A DNA stretch of 64,000 bases, taken from NCBI GenBank assembly GCA_964471225.1, contig CAYYEZ010000026.1, positions 71,407-135,406 on the forward strand. Reading direction: 5' to 3'. The notes under the pieces were generated by a model that had not been told where the DNA came from, did not search any database, and saw only the letters and a list, made by a program, of their open reading frames with translations. Shown piece by piece: positions 6,476 to 14,923 of this stretch. Numbering within the stretch: the stretch's first letter is position 1; each line of letters begins with the position of its first letter. Source of the DNA: JAGVJT01 sp964471225 (lineage in GTDB: Bacteria > Pseudomonadota > Gammaproteobacteria > Legionellales > Legionellaceae). The position numbers were made by a program, and so were the translations under genes.

Positions 6476-9057
6476 ACTTTCTCCAAACTTTTTACCACTT
6501 TTTCAGTCAAATCTTTTGATAAAGAGTGTGTAGATAAGCGCTCCAATTCTTTTAACATCAACTGTTGTCTTGGCTTATCATAACGTTGCCATCGAGTAAA
6601 CGGTGTTGCCAGTGCAGAGGTGACTTGTGCATTGATTTTATCTAGTTGTAATAACATTTCCGTTAAAAAACGATATCCACTACCATCAATCGCATGGAAA
6701 TTTCGAGGGTTCGCCTGACAAAAAGCCCCAATCAATGCGCGGACTTTATTAGGATTGGTCATCACAAACTTAGGGTGTGTCAACAACGACTGAACCTCGG
6801 ACAAAGTGTGAGCAGCTTCGCTTGTCGCTTGTACAGAAAACCATTTATCAAGCACCAAATCATTTTCTTTCCATCGCGTATAAAAAGTCTCTAATGCAAA
6901 AGAGCGCTTATCACTATCCGGACCGTTCACTAATAATCCTAAACTACTTAACACGTCGGTCATTGTTTTGGCCTGCTTAAATTGTGCCTCACAACAAGAA
7001 AGTGCATGTGCTTCCCGTGCAGTCATCATCAACCACAAACAAACATGCTTTAATCGACGCCTTGCATAAGCTTCACCATGCATGGCGTGATCTTCGGCTT
7101 TATTCAGGCGCTCATATAACGCATGCGCATCATGAGCCAATACACCAGATAGTTGTTTTTTAAAGAGGTCTCTAACGTGCTCCATACGCGTCACATCAAC
7201 CTCTGACAAGGTATTTGCCAACATTTCAAATGTTGGTAACGTCAATAGCTCTGCGCGCAATGCCTGGTTGAGCGTTTCATCATTCAAAATATCTTGATAC
7301 GTTTTTAACAAAGTTTGATTCAGATGCCAATTTGCCGTGTCATCGGTTTGATATGCTTCAAATAAAGCATTCTGGGCAAGCTGTTGCGAAACATCCCACT
7401 TCACAAAGCCATTTTCGTCATAACGCAAAATTAATAACAAATCATCAAAAGATACGTCTCGCTGCAGCACAATCGGCGCAGAGAAATTTTGTAGCAATGA
7501 AAGCAACGGTTTTTCTTTTAAGCCATGGACTTCAAACGTTTGTACAGCTTGTGTGAGCTCAAAATAATCAGTAGAAAGATTCATTGCCTCGCCGTAATGA
7601 TCAAAAAGTCGGTAGCGAATCGGTATCACAAAAGGTTTTTTGATTTGCTTATCAGGTGTAGTGGGACAGGTTTGCTCGAAAGTGACACGTAGTGTGCCGT
7701 TCTCATAAGACTCGGAAATAAGTTTGACATGAGGGGTTCCGGCCTGGCTATACCACAGCATAAACTGAGACATATCACGCTGATTTGCATCACTCATTGC
7801 ACGAACAAAATCATTGATCGTCACCGCTTGACCGTCATGACGCTCAAAATATAAATTCATTCCTTTCCTGAAGCCCGCTTGACCAAGCAACGTCGATTGC
7901 ATGCGAATCACTTCTGCACCCTTATTATAAATAGTTGAGGTGTAAAAGTTATTAATTTCTTGATAAGACTCAGGCCGGACTGGATGCGCCATACGCCCCG
8001 CATCCTCTGGAAATTGCGCTTGCTTTAGAGCACGCACATCCATAATACGATTGACATCTCGAGAATTCATATCACAGGAAAACTCTTGATCACGAAATAC
8101 GGTCAAGCCTTCTTTCAAACTTAATTGAAACCAATCGCGACAAGTCACCCGATTCCCTGTCCAATTATGAAAATACTCGTGTGCCACAACGCCTTCAATA
8201 TCCGCATAATCTGTATCTGTTGCGGTTTCTGGACGAGCTAAGATGTATTTCGCATTAAAAATATTCAGACCTTTATTTTCCATCGCGCCCATATTGAAGT
8301 CGCTGACGGCCACGATCATATAAAGATCGAGATCATATTCTCGCCCAAAGTGCTCTTCATCCCAACGCATTGCTTTTTTCAGAGAGTGCATCGCATGCGC
8401 ACATTTATCTTCATTACCATACTCTACATAAATACGCAGGTCGATTTCACGGCCAGAACAAGTTTCAAACGTATCTCGCACACAAGCTAAATCACCAGCA
8501 ACTAGCGCAAAAAGGTAAGAAGGTTTTTTAAACGGATCATGCCATAGCGCCCAATGACGACCATCGGGCAAATCTTGCCCATCCACCCAATTACCGTTGG
8601 AAAGCAGTACAGGATACTTCGTTTTATCTGCAATAATTTTTGTCGTAAAAACAGTCAACACATCGGGTCTATCGAGAAAATAGGTAATCCGCCTAAAGCC
8701 CTCGGCTTCGCATTGTGTACAAAACAATGCATTAGAACGATAAAGACCTGAGAGTGACGTATTATGCTGGGGCTCGAATTGCGTGACGATAGTCAAATTC
8801 AACAGATCTAAACTCGTGTGAATAGTTAGCCCATTCTCATCTAACGTATAATCTGAGAACGGCTTATCATCTAAACGGAGCTCAACAAGCGTCAATCCTT
8901 GCCCTGATAAACGTAAATCACCCGAAGATTGGCGTTTGAGGGTCATCCGATTTTCAACTAATGCGTGGGAGTCAAAAAGTGAAATCTCCAGGAAAACAGC
9001 ATCAATTAAAAAATTAGAAGGGCGGTAATCTTTCAAAAAAACAGTTTGATTCGACAT
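6472..9057 (-). CDS. pepN: Aminopeptidase N (M1 zinc metallopeptidase)
   Basis: Cytoplasmic zinc aminopeptidase, 861 residues, close to E. coli PepN (870). It carries the exopeptidase motif GAMENKGLN and the zinc site HEYFHNWTGNRVTCRDWFQLSLKEG (split here as HEYFH plus downstream Glu). The long C-terminal helical domain is of the DUF3458 type. It releases N-terminal residues from peptides, a late step of protein turnover. Its ATG shares one base with the TAA of the astacin gene, and its stop overlaps aroE. Confidence 0.96.
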   Translation of the reverse strand: MSNQTVFLKDYRPSNFLIDAVFLEISLFDSHALVENRMTLKRQSSGDLRLSGQGLTLVELRLDDKPFSDYTLDENGLTIHTSLDLLNLTIVTQFEPQHNTSLSGLYRSNALFCTQCEAEGFRRITYFLDRPDVLTVFTTKIIADKTKYPVLLSNGNWVDGQDLPDGRHWALWHDPFKKPSYLFALVAGDLACVRDTFETCSGREIDLRIYVEYGNEDKCAHAMHSLKKAMRWDEEHFGREYDLDLYMIVAVSDFNMGAMENKGLNIFNAKYILARPETATDTDYADIEGVVAHEYFHNWTGNRVTCRDWFQLSLKEGLTVFRDQEFSCDMNSRDVNRIMDVRALKQAQFPEDAGRMAHPVRPESYQEINNFYTSTIYNKGAEVIRMQSTLLGQAGFRKGMNLYFERHDGQAVTINDFVRAMSDANQRDMSQFMLWYSQAGTPHVKLISESYENGTLRVTFEQTCPTTPDKQIKKPFVIPIRYRLFDHYGEAMNLSTDYFELTQAVQTFEVHGLKEKPLLSLLQNFSAPIVLQRDVSFDDLLLILRYDENGFVKWDVSQQLAQNALFEAYQTDDTANWHLNQTLLKTYQDILNDETLNQALRAELLTLPTFEMLANTLSEVDVTRMEHVRDLFKKQLSGVLAHDAHALYERLNKAEDHAMHGEAYARRRLKHVCLWLMMTAREAHALSCCEAQFKQAKTMTDVLSSLGLLVNGPDSDKRSFALETFYTRWKENDLVLDKWFSVQATSEAAHTLSEVQSLLTHPKFVMTNPNKVRALIGAFCQANPRNFHAIDGSGYRFLTEMLLQLDKINAQVTSALATPFTRWQRYDKPRQQLMLKELERLSTHSLSKDLTEKVVKSLEKV

Positions 9058-9872
9058 TATTCATCCTTTATTGCACGCTCCGGATACAAAGTCTTTACAG
9101 CCTCAATGTCCAGAGGGCTAATTTCATCACGTTGACCAATCGTAACATCATCTACTAAAGGCACAATCGTTTTTTCACCATTTTTAGAAAAAGCATAAGG
9201 ACTATAGTGCATAATCGATTGGTAGTTGTATGGGCCATGATCCACACCATCTGTCAGGTGCTGATCAAAATTATATTTTTTTCGATCATCGATATTTTCC
9301 CATAAAATGCGGACGTAATTATCTCTATCCATTCTCGATTGTTCGTGCCATAACCCAAGGATATGCCCAAGCTCATGCGCGGTAATCATTTTTGTGCAGC
9401 GTGATGACAACAGCACGTATTGCTTACCACCATTTCGCCCCACATAAGATGAACACATTTTTCCACCATCCGGCATGAACACAACATAATCAGGGTAATT
9501 GGCTTGATTTTCATCCGTCAGTGGAACAAATTTTACAAACGTCGATTTTTCCCAAAGCGCGATAGCATCAATCACTGCATCACGATTTGCCGCAGGTAAA
9601 TTCGGATCAATTTTGTAAGGAATAATGCCCTGAGGCCAATAATTTGTACGAAGCTTAATGATTGAGGCTTGGGGAGCAAGATTATTCGATGATAATTTCT
9701 TCAAGATAATATCGTCTTCAACCACCGCATAGCCACTCATTTCCTCATAAACCACTTCCGTCAATCCATAAATAGGATGCTCCAGTTTCATTTTTTTAAT
9801 CTCACCCGCATGAGACGATAATGCCGTCAGACTAAGAACTAAAGACATCATCAAATAACAAATATTTCTCAT
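9057..9872 (-). CDS. Secreted astacin-like zinc metalloprotease (M12A, LegP type)
   Basis: 271 residues with a Sec signal peptide (hydrophobic SLVLSLTALSS, cleavage likely after HAG near 23). The entry segment NYWPQGIIPYKID, the zinc motif HELGHILGLWHE (166-177) and the Met-turn SIMHY (219-223) are those of astacins, a mostly animal family. In Legionella, LegP is an astacin proposed as a Dot/Icm substrate. The Cys near residues 140 and 159 could form a disulfide. Embedded between rsmI and pepN with 4-nt and 1-nt overlaps. Role in this organism unknown. Confidence 0.9.
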   Translation of the reverse strand: MRNICYLMMSLVLSLTALSSHAGEIKKMKLEHPIYGLTEVVYEEMSGYAVVEDDIILKKLSSNNLAPQASIIKLRTNYWPQGIIPYKIDPNLPAANRDAVIDAIALWEKSTFVKFVPLTDENQANYPDYVVFMPDGGKMCSSYVGRNGGKQYVLLSSRCTKMITAHELGHILGLWHEQSRMDRDNYVRILWENIDDRKKYNFDQHLTDGVDHGPYNYQSIMHYSPYAFSKNGEKTIVPLVDDVTIGQRDEISPLDIEAVKTLYPERAIKDE

Positions 9873-10720
9873 ACATTCTCCTCTCGTTGAAGAAGTAAAG
9901 CACGCTCATACACTTCATTTTTATGCTTCCCCGTTAAAGCAATCGTTAGCTTAACCGCTTGCTTTAACGGCAATTCTTTTAGTAATACACTCAAATGACG
10001 ACTGACATCATCTTCAATAATCAGCGCTCTTGGGGGAAGAACCAGCACAAACTCTCCTTTGAGTCGCGCTTTATCTTCTGCCAACCAATGCATTAAAAAT
10101 TTTGCATTACCTGATTTAAAACACTCGTGGGTTTTTGTTAACTCTTTCGCAAGGACGAATTCATACTCCTCCCCAAAGACATCGCTAATGCTTTCTATGC
10201 AAGCCTCAATACGATGCGTTGACTCGTAAAGCACAAGCGTATGCGGCAAACAAGCATAACTCTCGAGCTTTTTAAGTCGTGCAGAAGACTTCGGTGGTAA
10301 AAAACCAATAAATGTAAATACATCTGTCGGTACACCTGACGCACAGAGAGCCGCAATCAATGCGCAAGCACCAGGTATCGGCACCACAGGAATTTCTTTT
10401 TCACGCGCAATTTTAACTAAGACAAACCCAGGGTCACTAATCAAAGGCGTCCCCGCATCACTCACTAACGCGCAACTTTCCCCAGCTAACAATCGCAATA
10501 AAACTTCTTCGCTTTGTTGCGCCTCATTGTGAGCATGAAAAGAAAATAAAGGTTTCTTGATACCAAAAAGTGTCAAAAGTGGCGCTGTATGGCGTGTATC
10601 TTCCGCTAAAATAAAATCGACTTGCTTCAGTGTAGCAAGTGCTCGAAAACTGATATCTTCTCGATTCCCTATTGGGGTTGAAACTAGATATAAAACCCCG
10701 GGACTTGTGATGGTTGTCAT
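9869..10720 (-). CDS. rsmI: 16S rRNA (cytidine1402-2'-O)-methyltransferase
   Basis: Methylates the ribose of C1402 in the ribosomal P site using S-adenosylmethionine. The 283 residues carry TPIGNREDISFRAL, LAEDTRHT, SDAGTPLISDPG and PIPGACALIAALCASG, characteristic of the tetrapyrrole-methylase-fold RsmI family. First gene of a minus-strand operon running to aroE. Divergent from lpoA, as in many gammaproteobacteria. Confidence 0.96.
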   Translation of the reverse strand: MTTITSPGVLYLVSTPIGNREDISFRALATLKQVDFILAEDTRHTAPLLTLFGIKKPLFSFHAHNEAQQSEEVLLRLLAGESCALVSDAGTPLISDPGFVLVKIAREKEIPVVPIPGACALIAALCASGVPTDVFTFIGFLPPKSSARLKKLESYACLPHTLVLYESTHRIEACIESISDVFGEEYEFVLAKELTKTHECFKSGNAKFLMHWLAEDKARLKGEFVLVLPPRALIIEDDVSRHLSVLLKELPLKQAVKLTIALTGKHKNEVYERALLLQREENV

Positions 10721-10762
10721 GATAGTTTATCCTGTCTCGTTCTTCCGTTGAGATACTTCAAT

Positions 10763-12541
10763 ATGCGACACTTCCAATTTCTATTTATTGTACTAATGGT
10801 CTTATTTTTGGCAAATTGTAGCACAATAACAGAAACCTCACCACGTCAATCGCGATCGATTTTAAGTCCTTACACACTGCCTGCAGAGGCTTATCTTGCT
10901 ATGGCTAAAAAGCAAACCGGAGAAGAGCAACAAGAATTGTTGATTATGGCAGCAGGACGCTACTTACAAGAGGGGCGATGGCAACAAGGCAATGCTATTT
11001 TAGCACAAGTTGAACCCTTGTCTGAAGAAACTGCAGATGAAAAGAAAATTCTTCAAGCTAAAATTTTGCTCGTGCGTGGACAAACCAATACAGTATTAAC
11101 AACGCTAGGAGGCATTAAAGCACTGCGTCAACTCACAGATTACTACCAAGCCGAATACCACGATATCCTAGCGCAAACATATCAAAAACAAAACAATCTC
11201 ATTCTTTCTGTCTCCGAGAGAATCAAGCTTGAGCCATTATTACCGGACGAGCAAACTCAACAAAATAATCGCCGAGCACTCTGGCTCTCTCTGACGCACC
11301 TACCCATTGAAGAGCTCGAAACACTGACACTAGAAACACCTAAAGGGTCGGTGATTCAAGGTTGGTTAAAATTAGCGACTATTTCGCGCAAATACCATTT
11401 ACGCCCACAGATGATGCTAACACAACTCGAACAATGGCAAGAAGAATATCCACGACATCCAGGCATTGGACTACTCCCATACTCTCTTGAAGAAATGAGA
11501 ATGCATCTTTATCCTCCGCCGAAAAAAGTTGCGTTACTTTTACCACTTACTGGTGTTCTTGCAGGACCAGGTATTGCTATCAAAGAAGGATTTTTAGCAG
11601 CATTAGAAGCGAGTGGTGCGGCTCAATTTATGCATGTCCGATTCTATGACACCAATGCTTTAGCAATTGCGGCCCTCTACGAACAAGCATGCCAAGAAGG
11701 TGCCCAGCTCATCATTGGCCCATTAACTAAAAATGACGTGGCAAGGGTAGCCGAACTCGAGCACCCAGTACCGACTATTTTACTCAATGATGTGCGAACG
11801 CCACTCCCTCCTGATACCTTTCAATTTGGATTATCGCCACAACTTGAGGCAAGACAAGTTGCCGCACGTGCACAAAAAGAAGGTTATTCTCGGGCGCTCA
11901 TCATTCGCTTAGATAATGCCTGGGGAGAGGAGATTGCAAATGCATTTCAAGATCAATGGACTTCCAATGGTGGACAAATTGTAGATACCCTACGCTATCA
12001 ACCTCAAGATAATTTTAATCAGCGTATTCGGAGCATATTACATATCGATGCCAGTGAAAGTCGCACTCGTCAAATCAAGCAGCTTCTTGGACGATCGATT
12101 GAGTCAACACCTCATCGCAGACAAGACTTCGATGTCATTTTTCTTATAGCGTACCCTTCTAGCGCACGCCAAATCAAACCATTGCTCAATTACTATTATG
12201 CTGGTGACGTCCCCGTTTATGCAACCTCCAGCGTTTACGGAGGCAGTCTAAATACGATGCGGGACAGAGACTTAAATGGCATTATTTTTTGTGATCTTCC
12301 CTGGGTTTTTTTACACAACTTAGGTGATAAAAATTGGCCTGAGCAATTGAATAGTTACAGCCGTCTTTACGCCTTGGGTGTAGATAGCTTTACGCTCACA
12401 ACAATGCTCAATGAGCTACTCCTTTTTCCTGCGATTAATAACGAAAATGGGATTCTTTATCTTAACACCAATCATCAAATTTCTCGGATTTTAGCATTTG
12501 GACAATTTAGAGAGGGTAGACCAGAGCGTATTCCTGATTAA
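10763..12541 (+). CDS. lpoA: Penicillin-binding protein activator LpoA
   Basis: Outer-membrane lipoprotein that stimulates PBP1A during peptidoglycan synthesis. The signal peptide ends in the lipobox LANC (Cys19 from the ATG at 10763). An N-terminal TPR-like helical domain follows, then a periplasmic-binding-protein-like domain beginning KKVALLLPLTG, with GPLTKNDV and VYATSSVYGG. The total of 592 residues is near the family norm. An in-frame TTG at 10748 is a less likely start. In most relatives yraN, diaA and dolP follow directly; here they lie 7-8 kb away in the opposite orientation. The 3' end overlaps the next gene by 4 nt. Confidence 0.9.
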   Translation: MRHFQFLFIVLMVLFLANCSTITETSPRQSRSILSPYTLPAEAYLAMAKKQTGEEQQELLIMAAGRYLQEGRWQQGNAILAQVEPLSEETADEKKILQAKILLVRGQTNTVLTTLGGIKALRQLTDYYQAEYHDILAQTYQKQNNLILSVSERIKLEPLLPDEQTQQNNRRALWLSLTHLPIEELETLTLETPKGSVIQGWLKLATISRKYHLRPQMMLTQLEQWQEEYPRHPGIGLLPYSLEEMRMHLYPPPKKVALLLPLTGVLAGPGIAIKEGFLAALEASGAAQFMHVRFYDTNALAIAALYEQACQEGAQLIIGPLTKNDVARVAELEHPVPTILLNDVRTPLPPDTFQFGLSPQLEARQVAARAQKEGYSRALIIRLDNAWGEEIANAFQDQWTSNGGQIVDTLRYQPQDNFNQRIRSILHIDASESRTRQIKQLLGRSIESTPHRRQDFDVIFLIAYPSSARQIKPLLNYYYAGDVPVYATSSVYGGSLNTMRDRDLNGIIFCDLPWVFLHNLGDKNWPEQLNSYSRLYALGVDSFTLTTMLNELLLFPAINNENGILYLNTNHQISRILAFGQFREGRPERIPD

Positions 12542-13293
12542 CAAAGAGAGCGCCCCCCGTCCACACGAAAAGTCTGGCCTGTCACAAATGAATTTTGAAT
12601 TAAAGCAAGTACCGCCATGGCTATCCAATGAGGATCACCATGGCAATCGAGCGGTGTTTTTGCAATAATCGATGCCTTATCCGCATCAGCTAATATGTTT
12701 TCTCCCTCAGGCCAAGCAATCGCCCCCGGAGCAACCGCATTCACACGAACATGAGGCGCATATTCTTTCGCTAAAGCCTCTGTTTGCATCTTAAGTGCCG
12801 CCTTCGTTTGGCAATATATACCGTATCCTCGCAAAGGTTTTTCTGCATGAATGTCGGTTAAATTAACAATCACACCTCGTTGTTTTACAAGAAAAGGGAA
12901 TGCCGATTCACTTAGCCAATAAGGAACATTCACATTACTATTCCACATTTCCTCAATAATCGAACGCGCAACCTTTTCTTGTACGGGTGTGCGCACAAAC
13001 ACAGAGGCATTGTTCACCAACACATCCAACCGCGACTGCCAAGCCTCTGCGCGCATGACAAGATCTTGCGCATCACCCTCATTTTTTAACGAAGCTTGCA
13101 ATACAACAGCACTATTTGAACAAATGGCGTTGAGTTCAGCTACAAGCGCATGTGCCTCTTGATGAGAGCGTGAGCAATGCACCACAACACGATAGCCCGC
13201 TTCATGTAATTTCCGCACAATTTCAGCGCCAATTCGTCGAGCAGCGCCTGTCACAAGTGCAACAGGGTTTGAATTTGTTTCTTTTTTTTGCAT
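12538..13293 (-). CDS. Pteridine reductase (PTR1/FolM-type SDR)
   Basis: 251-residue short-chain dehydrogenase. TGAARRIG (15-22) is the PTR1/FolM form of the nucleotide loop, NNAS (94-97) is canonical, and the active site is Asp147...Tyr160-CQT-Lys164. The Asp in place of the usual Ser, 13 residues before Tyr, is diagnostic of pteridine reductases. Such enzymes reduce dihydropterins or dihydrofolate with NADPH. Divergent from a MidA gene that is followed by a PTPS-like gene, suggesting a pterin/folate link. Whether it serves folate or another pterin is open. Confidence 0.8.
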   Translation of the reverse strand: MQKKETNSNPVALVTGAARRIGAEIVRKLHEAGYRVVVHCSRSHQEAHALVAELNAICSNSAVVLQASLKNEGDAQDLVMRAEAWQSRLDVLVNNASVFVRTPVQEKVARSIIEEMWNSNVNVPYWLSESAFPFLVKQRGVIVNLTDIHAEKPLRGYGIYCQTKAALKMQTEALAKEYAPHVRVNAVAPGAIAWPEGENILADADKASIIAKTPLDCHGDPHWIAMAVLALIQNSFVTGQTFRVDGGRSLC

Positions 13294-13343
13294 AAAAATC
13301 TCTTGTGCTTGTTAAGCATCGTACGTACAATAATACGCGCAAT

Positions 13344-14432
13344 ATGACATCATTCAAAGACTACTTCTTACAACAACTCCAACAACGCACAGCGATGCCT
13401 TTTGTTGAGTTCATGCATCACGCTTTGTACGCACCTTATGTGGGGTACTACAGCGCAGGCTCTCCTCTTGGAAAAGAAGGGGACTTTATCACCTCGCCTG
13501 AAATTTCACCCCTCTTTGGCTACGCGCTAGCTAATCAATGCGCCACCCTACTAGATGAGTTCGCGACACCTATCCTTTTTGAATTCGGTGCAGGCTCCGG
13601 CAAACTATGCGTTGATTTGTTAAAAAGACTCGACACACTCGGAAAACTCCCTCAAGCCTATCATATTCTTGATGTCAGCGCTTCGCTCAAAGAAAAGCAA
13701 AAAACTTATATCAATGCGCAGATTCCAGAATTATCTCACCTCGTGCATTGGCTTCAATACTGGCCTGAAACACCTTTCGAAGGCATTGTGATTGCCAATG
13801 AGGTTTTAGATGCGATGCCTGTTCATCGTTTCTTGAAAACAGAAGAGGGCTTGTTTGAAAGCATGATCTCTTTTAACAACGAACACTTCAAAGAGCAATT
13901 TGAGCCTTGCCAAAATAAACTATTACACAAACATGTGCATGCTGTGATCAAACACACCATCACGCCTTATCTCTCAGAAGCGAATTTGATGCTAGAAGAC
14001 TGGATGAAACAATGCGCGCTCATGCTAAAAAAAGGAGCCATGTTCATCATCGATTATGGCTTTCCTGAGCATGAATATTATCATCCAGATAGAAATCAAG
14101 GCACGCTGATGTGTCACACACAACATCGTACCCATCCTAATCCACTAGCCAACCCTGGTTCAGAGGACATTACTGCACATGTTGATTTTACACATGTTGC
14201 AACTTGCGCTGTTAAAGCGGGTTTTCATGTGGCAGGATACACCAATCAGGCTTCTTTTTTATTAGCGAATCATTTGTTAGATTTTGCAGAAACCTATCAA
14301 GAGCGACAAGCAATTCAACAACTGACACACCCAAGTGAAATGGGAGAGCTATTCAAAGTAATTGGTCTCACTAAAAATCTAATTACTCCACTTCAAGGAT
14401 TTGAATTCTTCGATAAACGAGCGAGTCTATAA
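13344..14432 (+). CDS. MidA/NDUFAF7-family SAM-dependent methyltransferase
   Basis: 362 residues. Family marks are MPFVEFMHHALYAPYVGYYS near the start, GDFITSPEISPLFG, the SAM-binding EFGAGSGKL, IVIANEVLDAMPVHRF and FIIDYGFPEHEYY. The mitochondrial member NDUFAF7 dimethylates an Arg of a complex I subunit; bacterial targets are unproven. The ATG at 13344 matches the family start better than an upstream frame beginning at 13305. Its stop overlaps the next ATG. Confidence 0.88.
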   Translation: MTSFKDYFLQQLQQRTAMPFVEFMHHALYAPYVGYYSAGSPLGKEGDFITSPEISPLFGYALANQCATLLDEFATPILFEFGAGSGKLCVDLLKRLDTLGKLPQAYHILDVSASLKEKQKTYINAQIPELSHLVHWLQYWPETPFEGIVIANEVLDAMPVHRFLKTEEGLFESMISFNNEHFKEQFEPCQNKLLHKHVHAVIKHTITPYLSEANLMLEDWMKQCALMLKKGAMFIIDYGFPEHEYYHPDRNQGTLMCHTQHRTHPNPLANPGSEDITAHVDFTHVATCAVKAGFHVAGYTNQASFLLANHLLDFAETYQERQAIQQLTHPSEMGELFKVIGLTKNLITPLQGFEFFDKRASL

Positions 14433-14923
14433 TGCCAAAATACTTAACAACGATTGAATTACAAAAAGAGTCCATGAAGTTTTCTGCAGGCCACACCACT
14501 ATTTTTTCAGCCACTGATAGAGAGCCGCTACATGGTCATTGTTATGGCGTGTATCTTGCGCTCAGCACTTATGTTGAAGAAAATGGCATGACTTTTGACT
14601 ATCGATACTACAAAAAACGCATCCATGAGCTCTGCAAACAACTGAACCAAACATTCTTAATGCCAATATACTCTCCTTTTTTAACCTATGACTCAGACGA
14701 AGAGTATCTTTATTTCACGTTTAACCATAAAAAAATCCCTTTTTTAAAAGAAGACGTGACTTTGTTACCCGTCACAAACATCACGGTAGAAGAGTTGTCG
14801 CGTTGGTTTATTTTGGAGCTTATCAAAGACAAACAAGAGCTCGAGAGACATCGTATTGAGCGTTTGGTCGTTAAAGTTTTTTCAGCACCCGGTCAATCCG
14901 CCAGTCACTCTTGGGAAAAATGA
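14432..14923 (+). CDS. 6-pyruvoyl-tetrahydropterin synthase-like protein (PTPS-III-like ExxHGH)
   Basis: 163-residue T-fold protein. The zinc ligands are His21 (FSAGH) and His34/His36 (LHGH). Before HGH the motif is Glu31-Pro-Leu, i.e. ExxHGH, rather than the CxxxHGH of QueD and true PTPS. ExxHGH marks PTPS-III, known in other organisms to replace FolB in folate synthesis. The TVEEL segment near 124 fits the family. Near the C-terminus, however, the Glu that usually anchors the pterin (in a V-[WYF]-E-T-P context) appears as Ser in KVFSAPG, so the activity is uncertain. It sits between MidA and priA with ATGA-type overlaps. Confidence 0.75.
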   Translation: MPKYLTTIELQKESMKFSAGHTTIFSATDREPLHGHCYGVYLALSTYVEENGMTFDYRYYKKRIHELCKQLNQTFLMPIYSPFLTYDSDEEYLYFTFNHKKIPFLKEDVTLLPVTNITVEELSRWFILELIKDKQELERHRIERLVVKVFSAPGQSASHSWEK

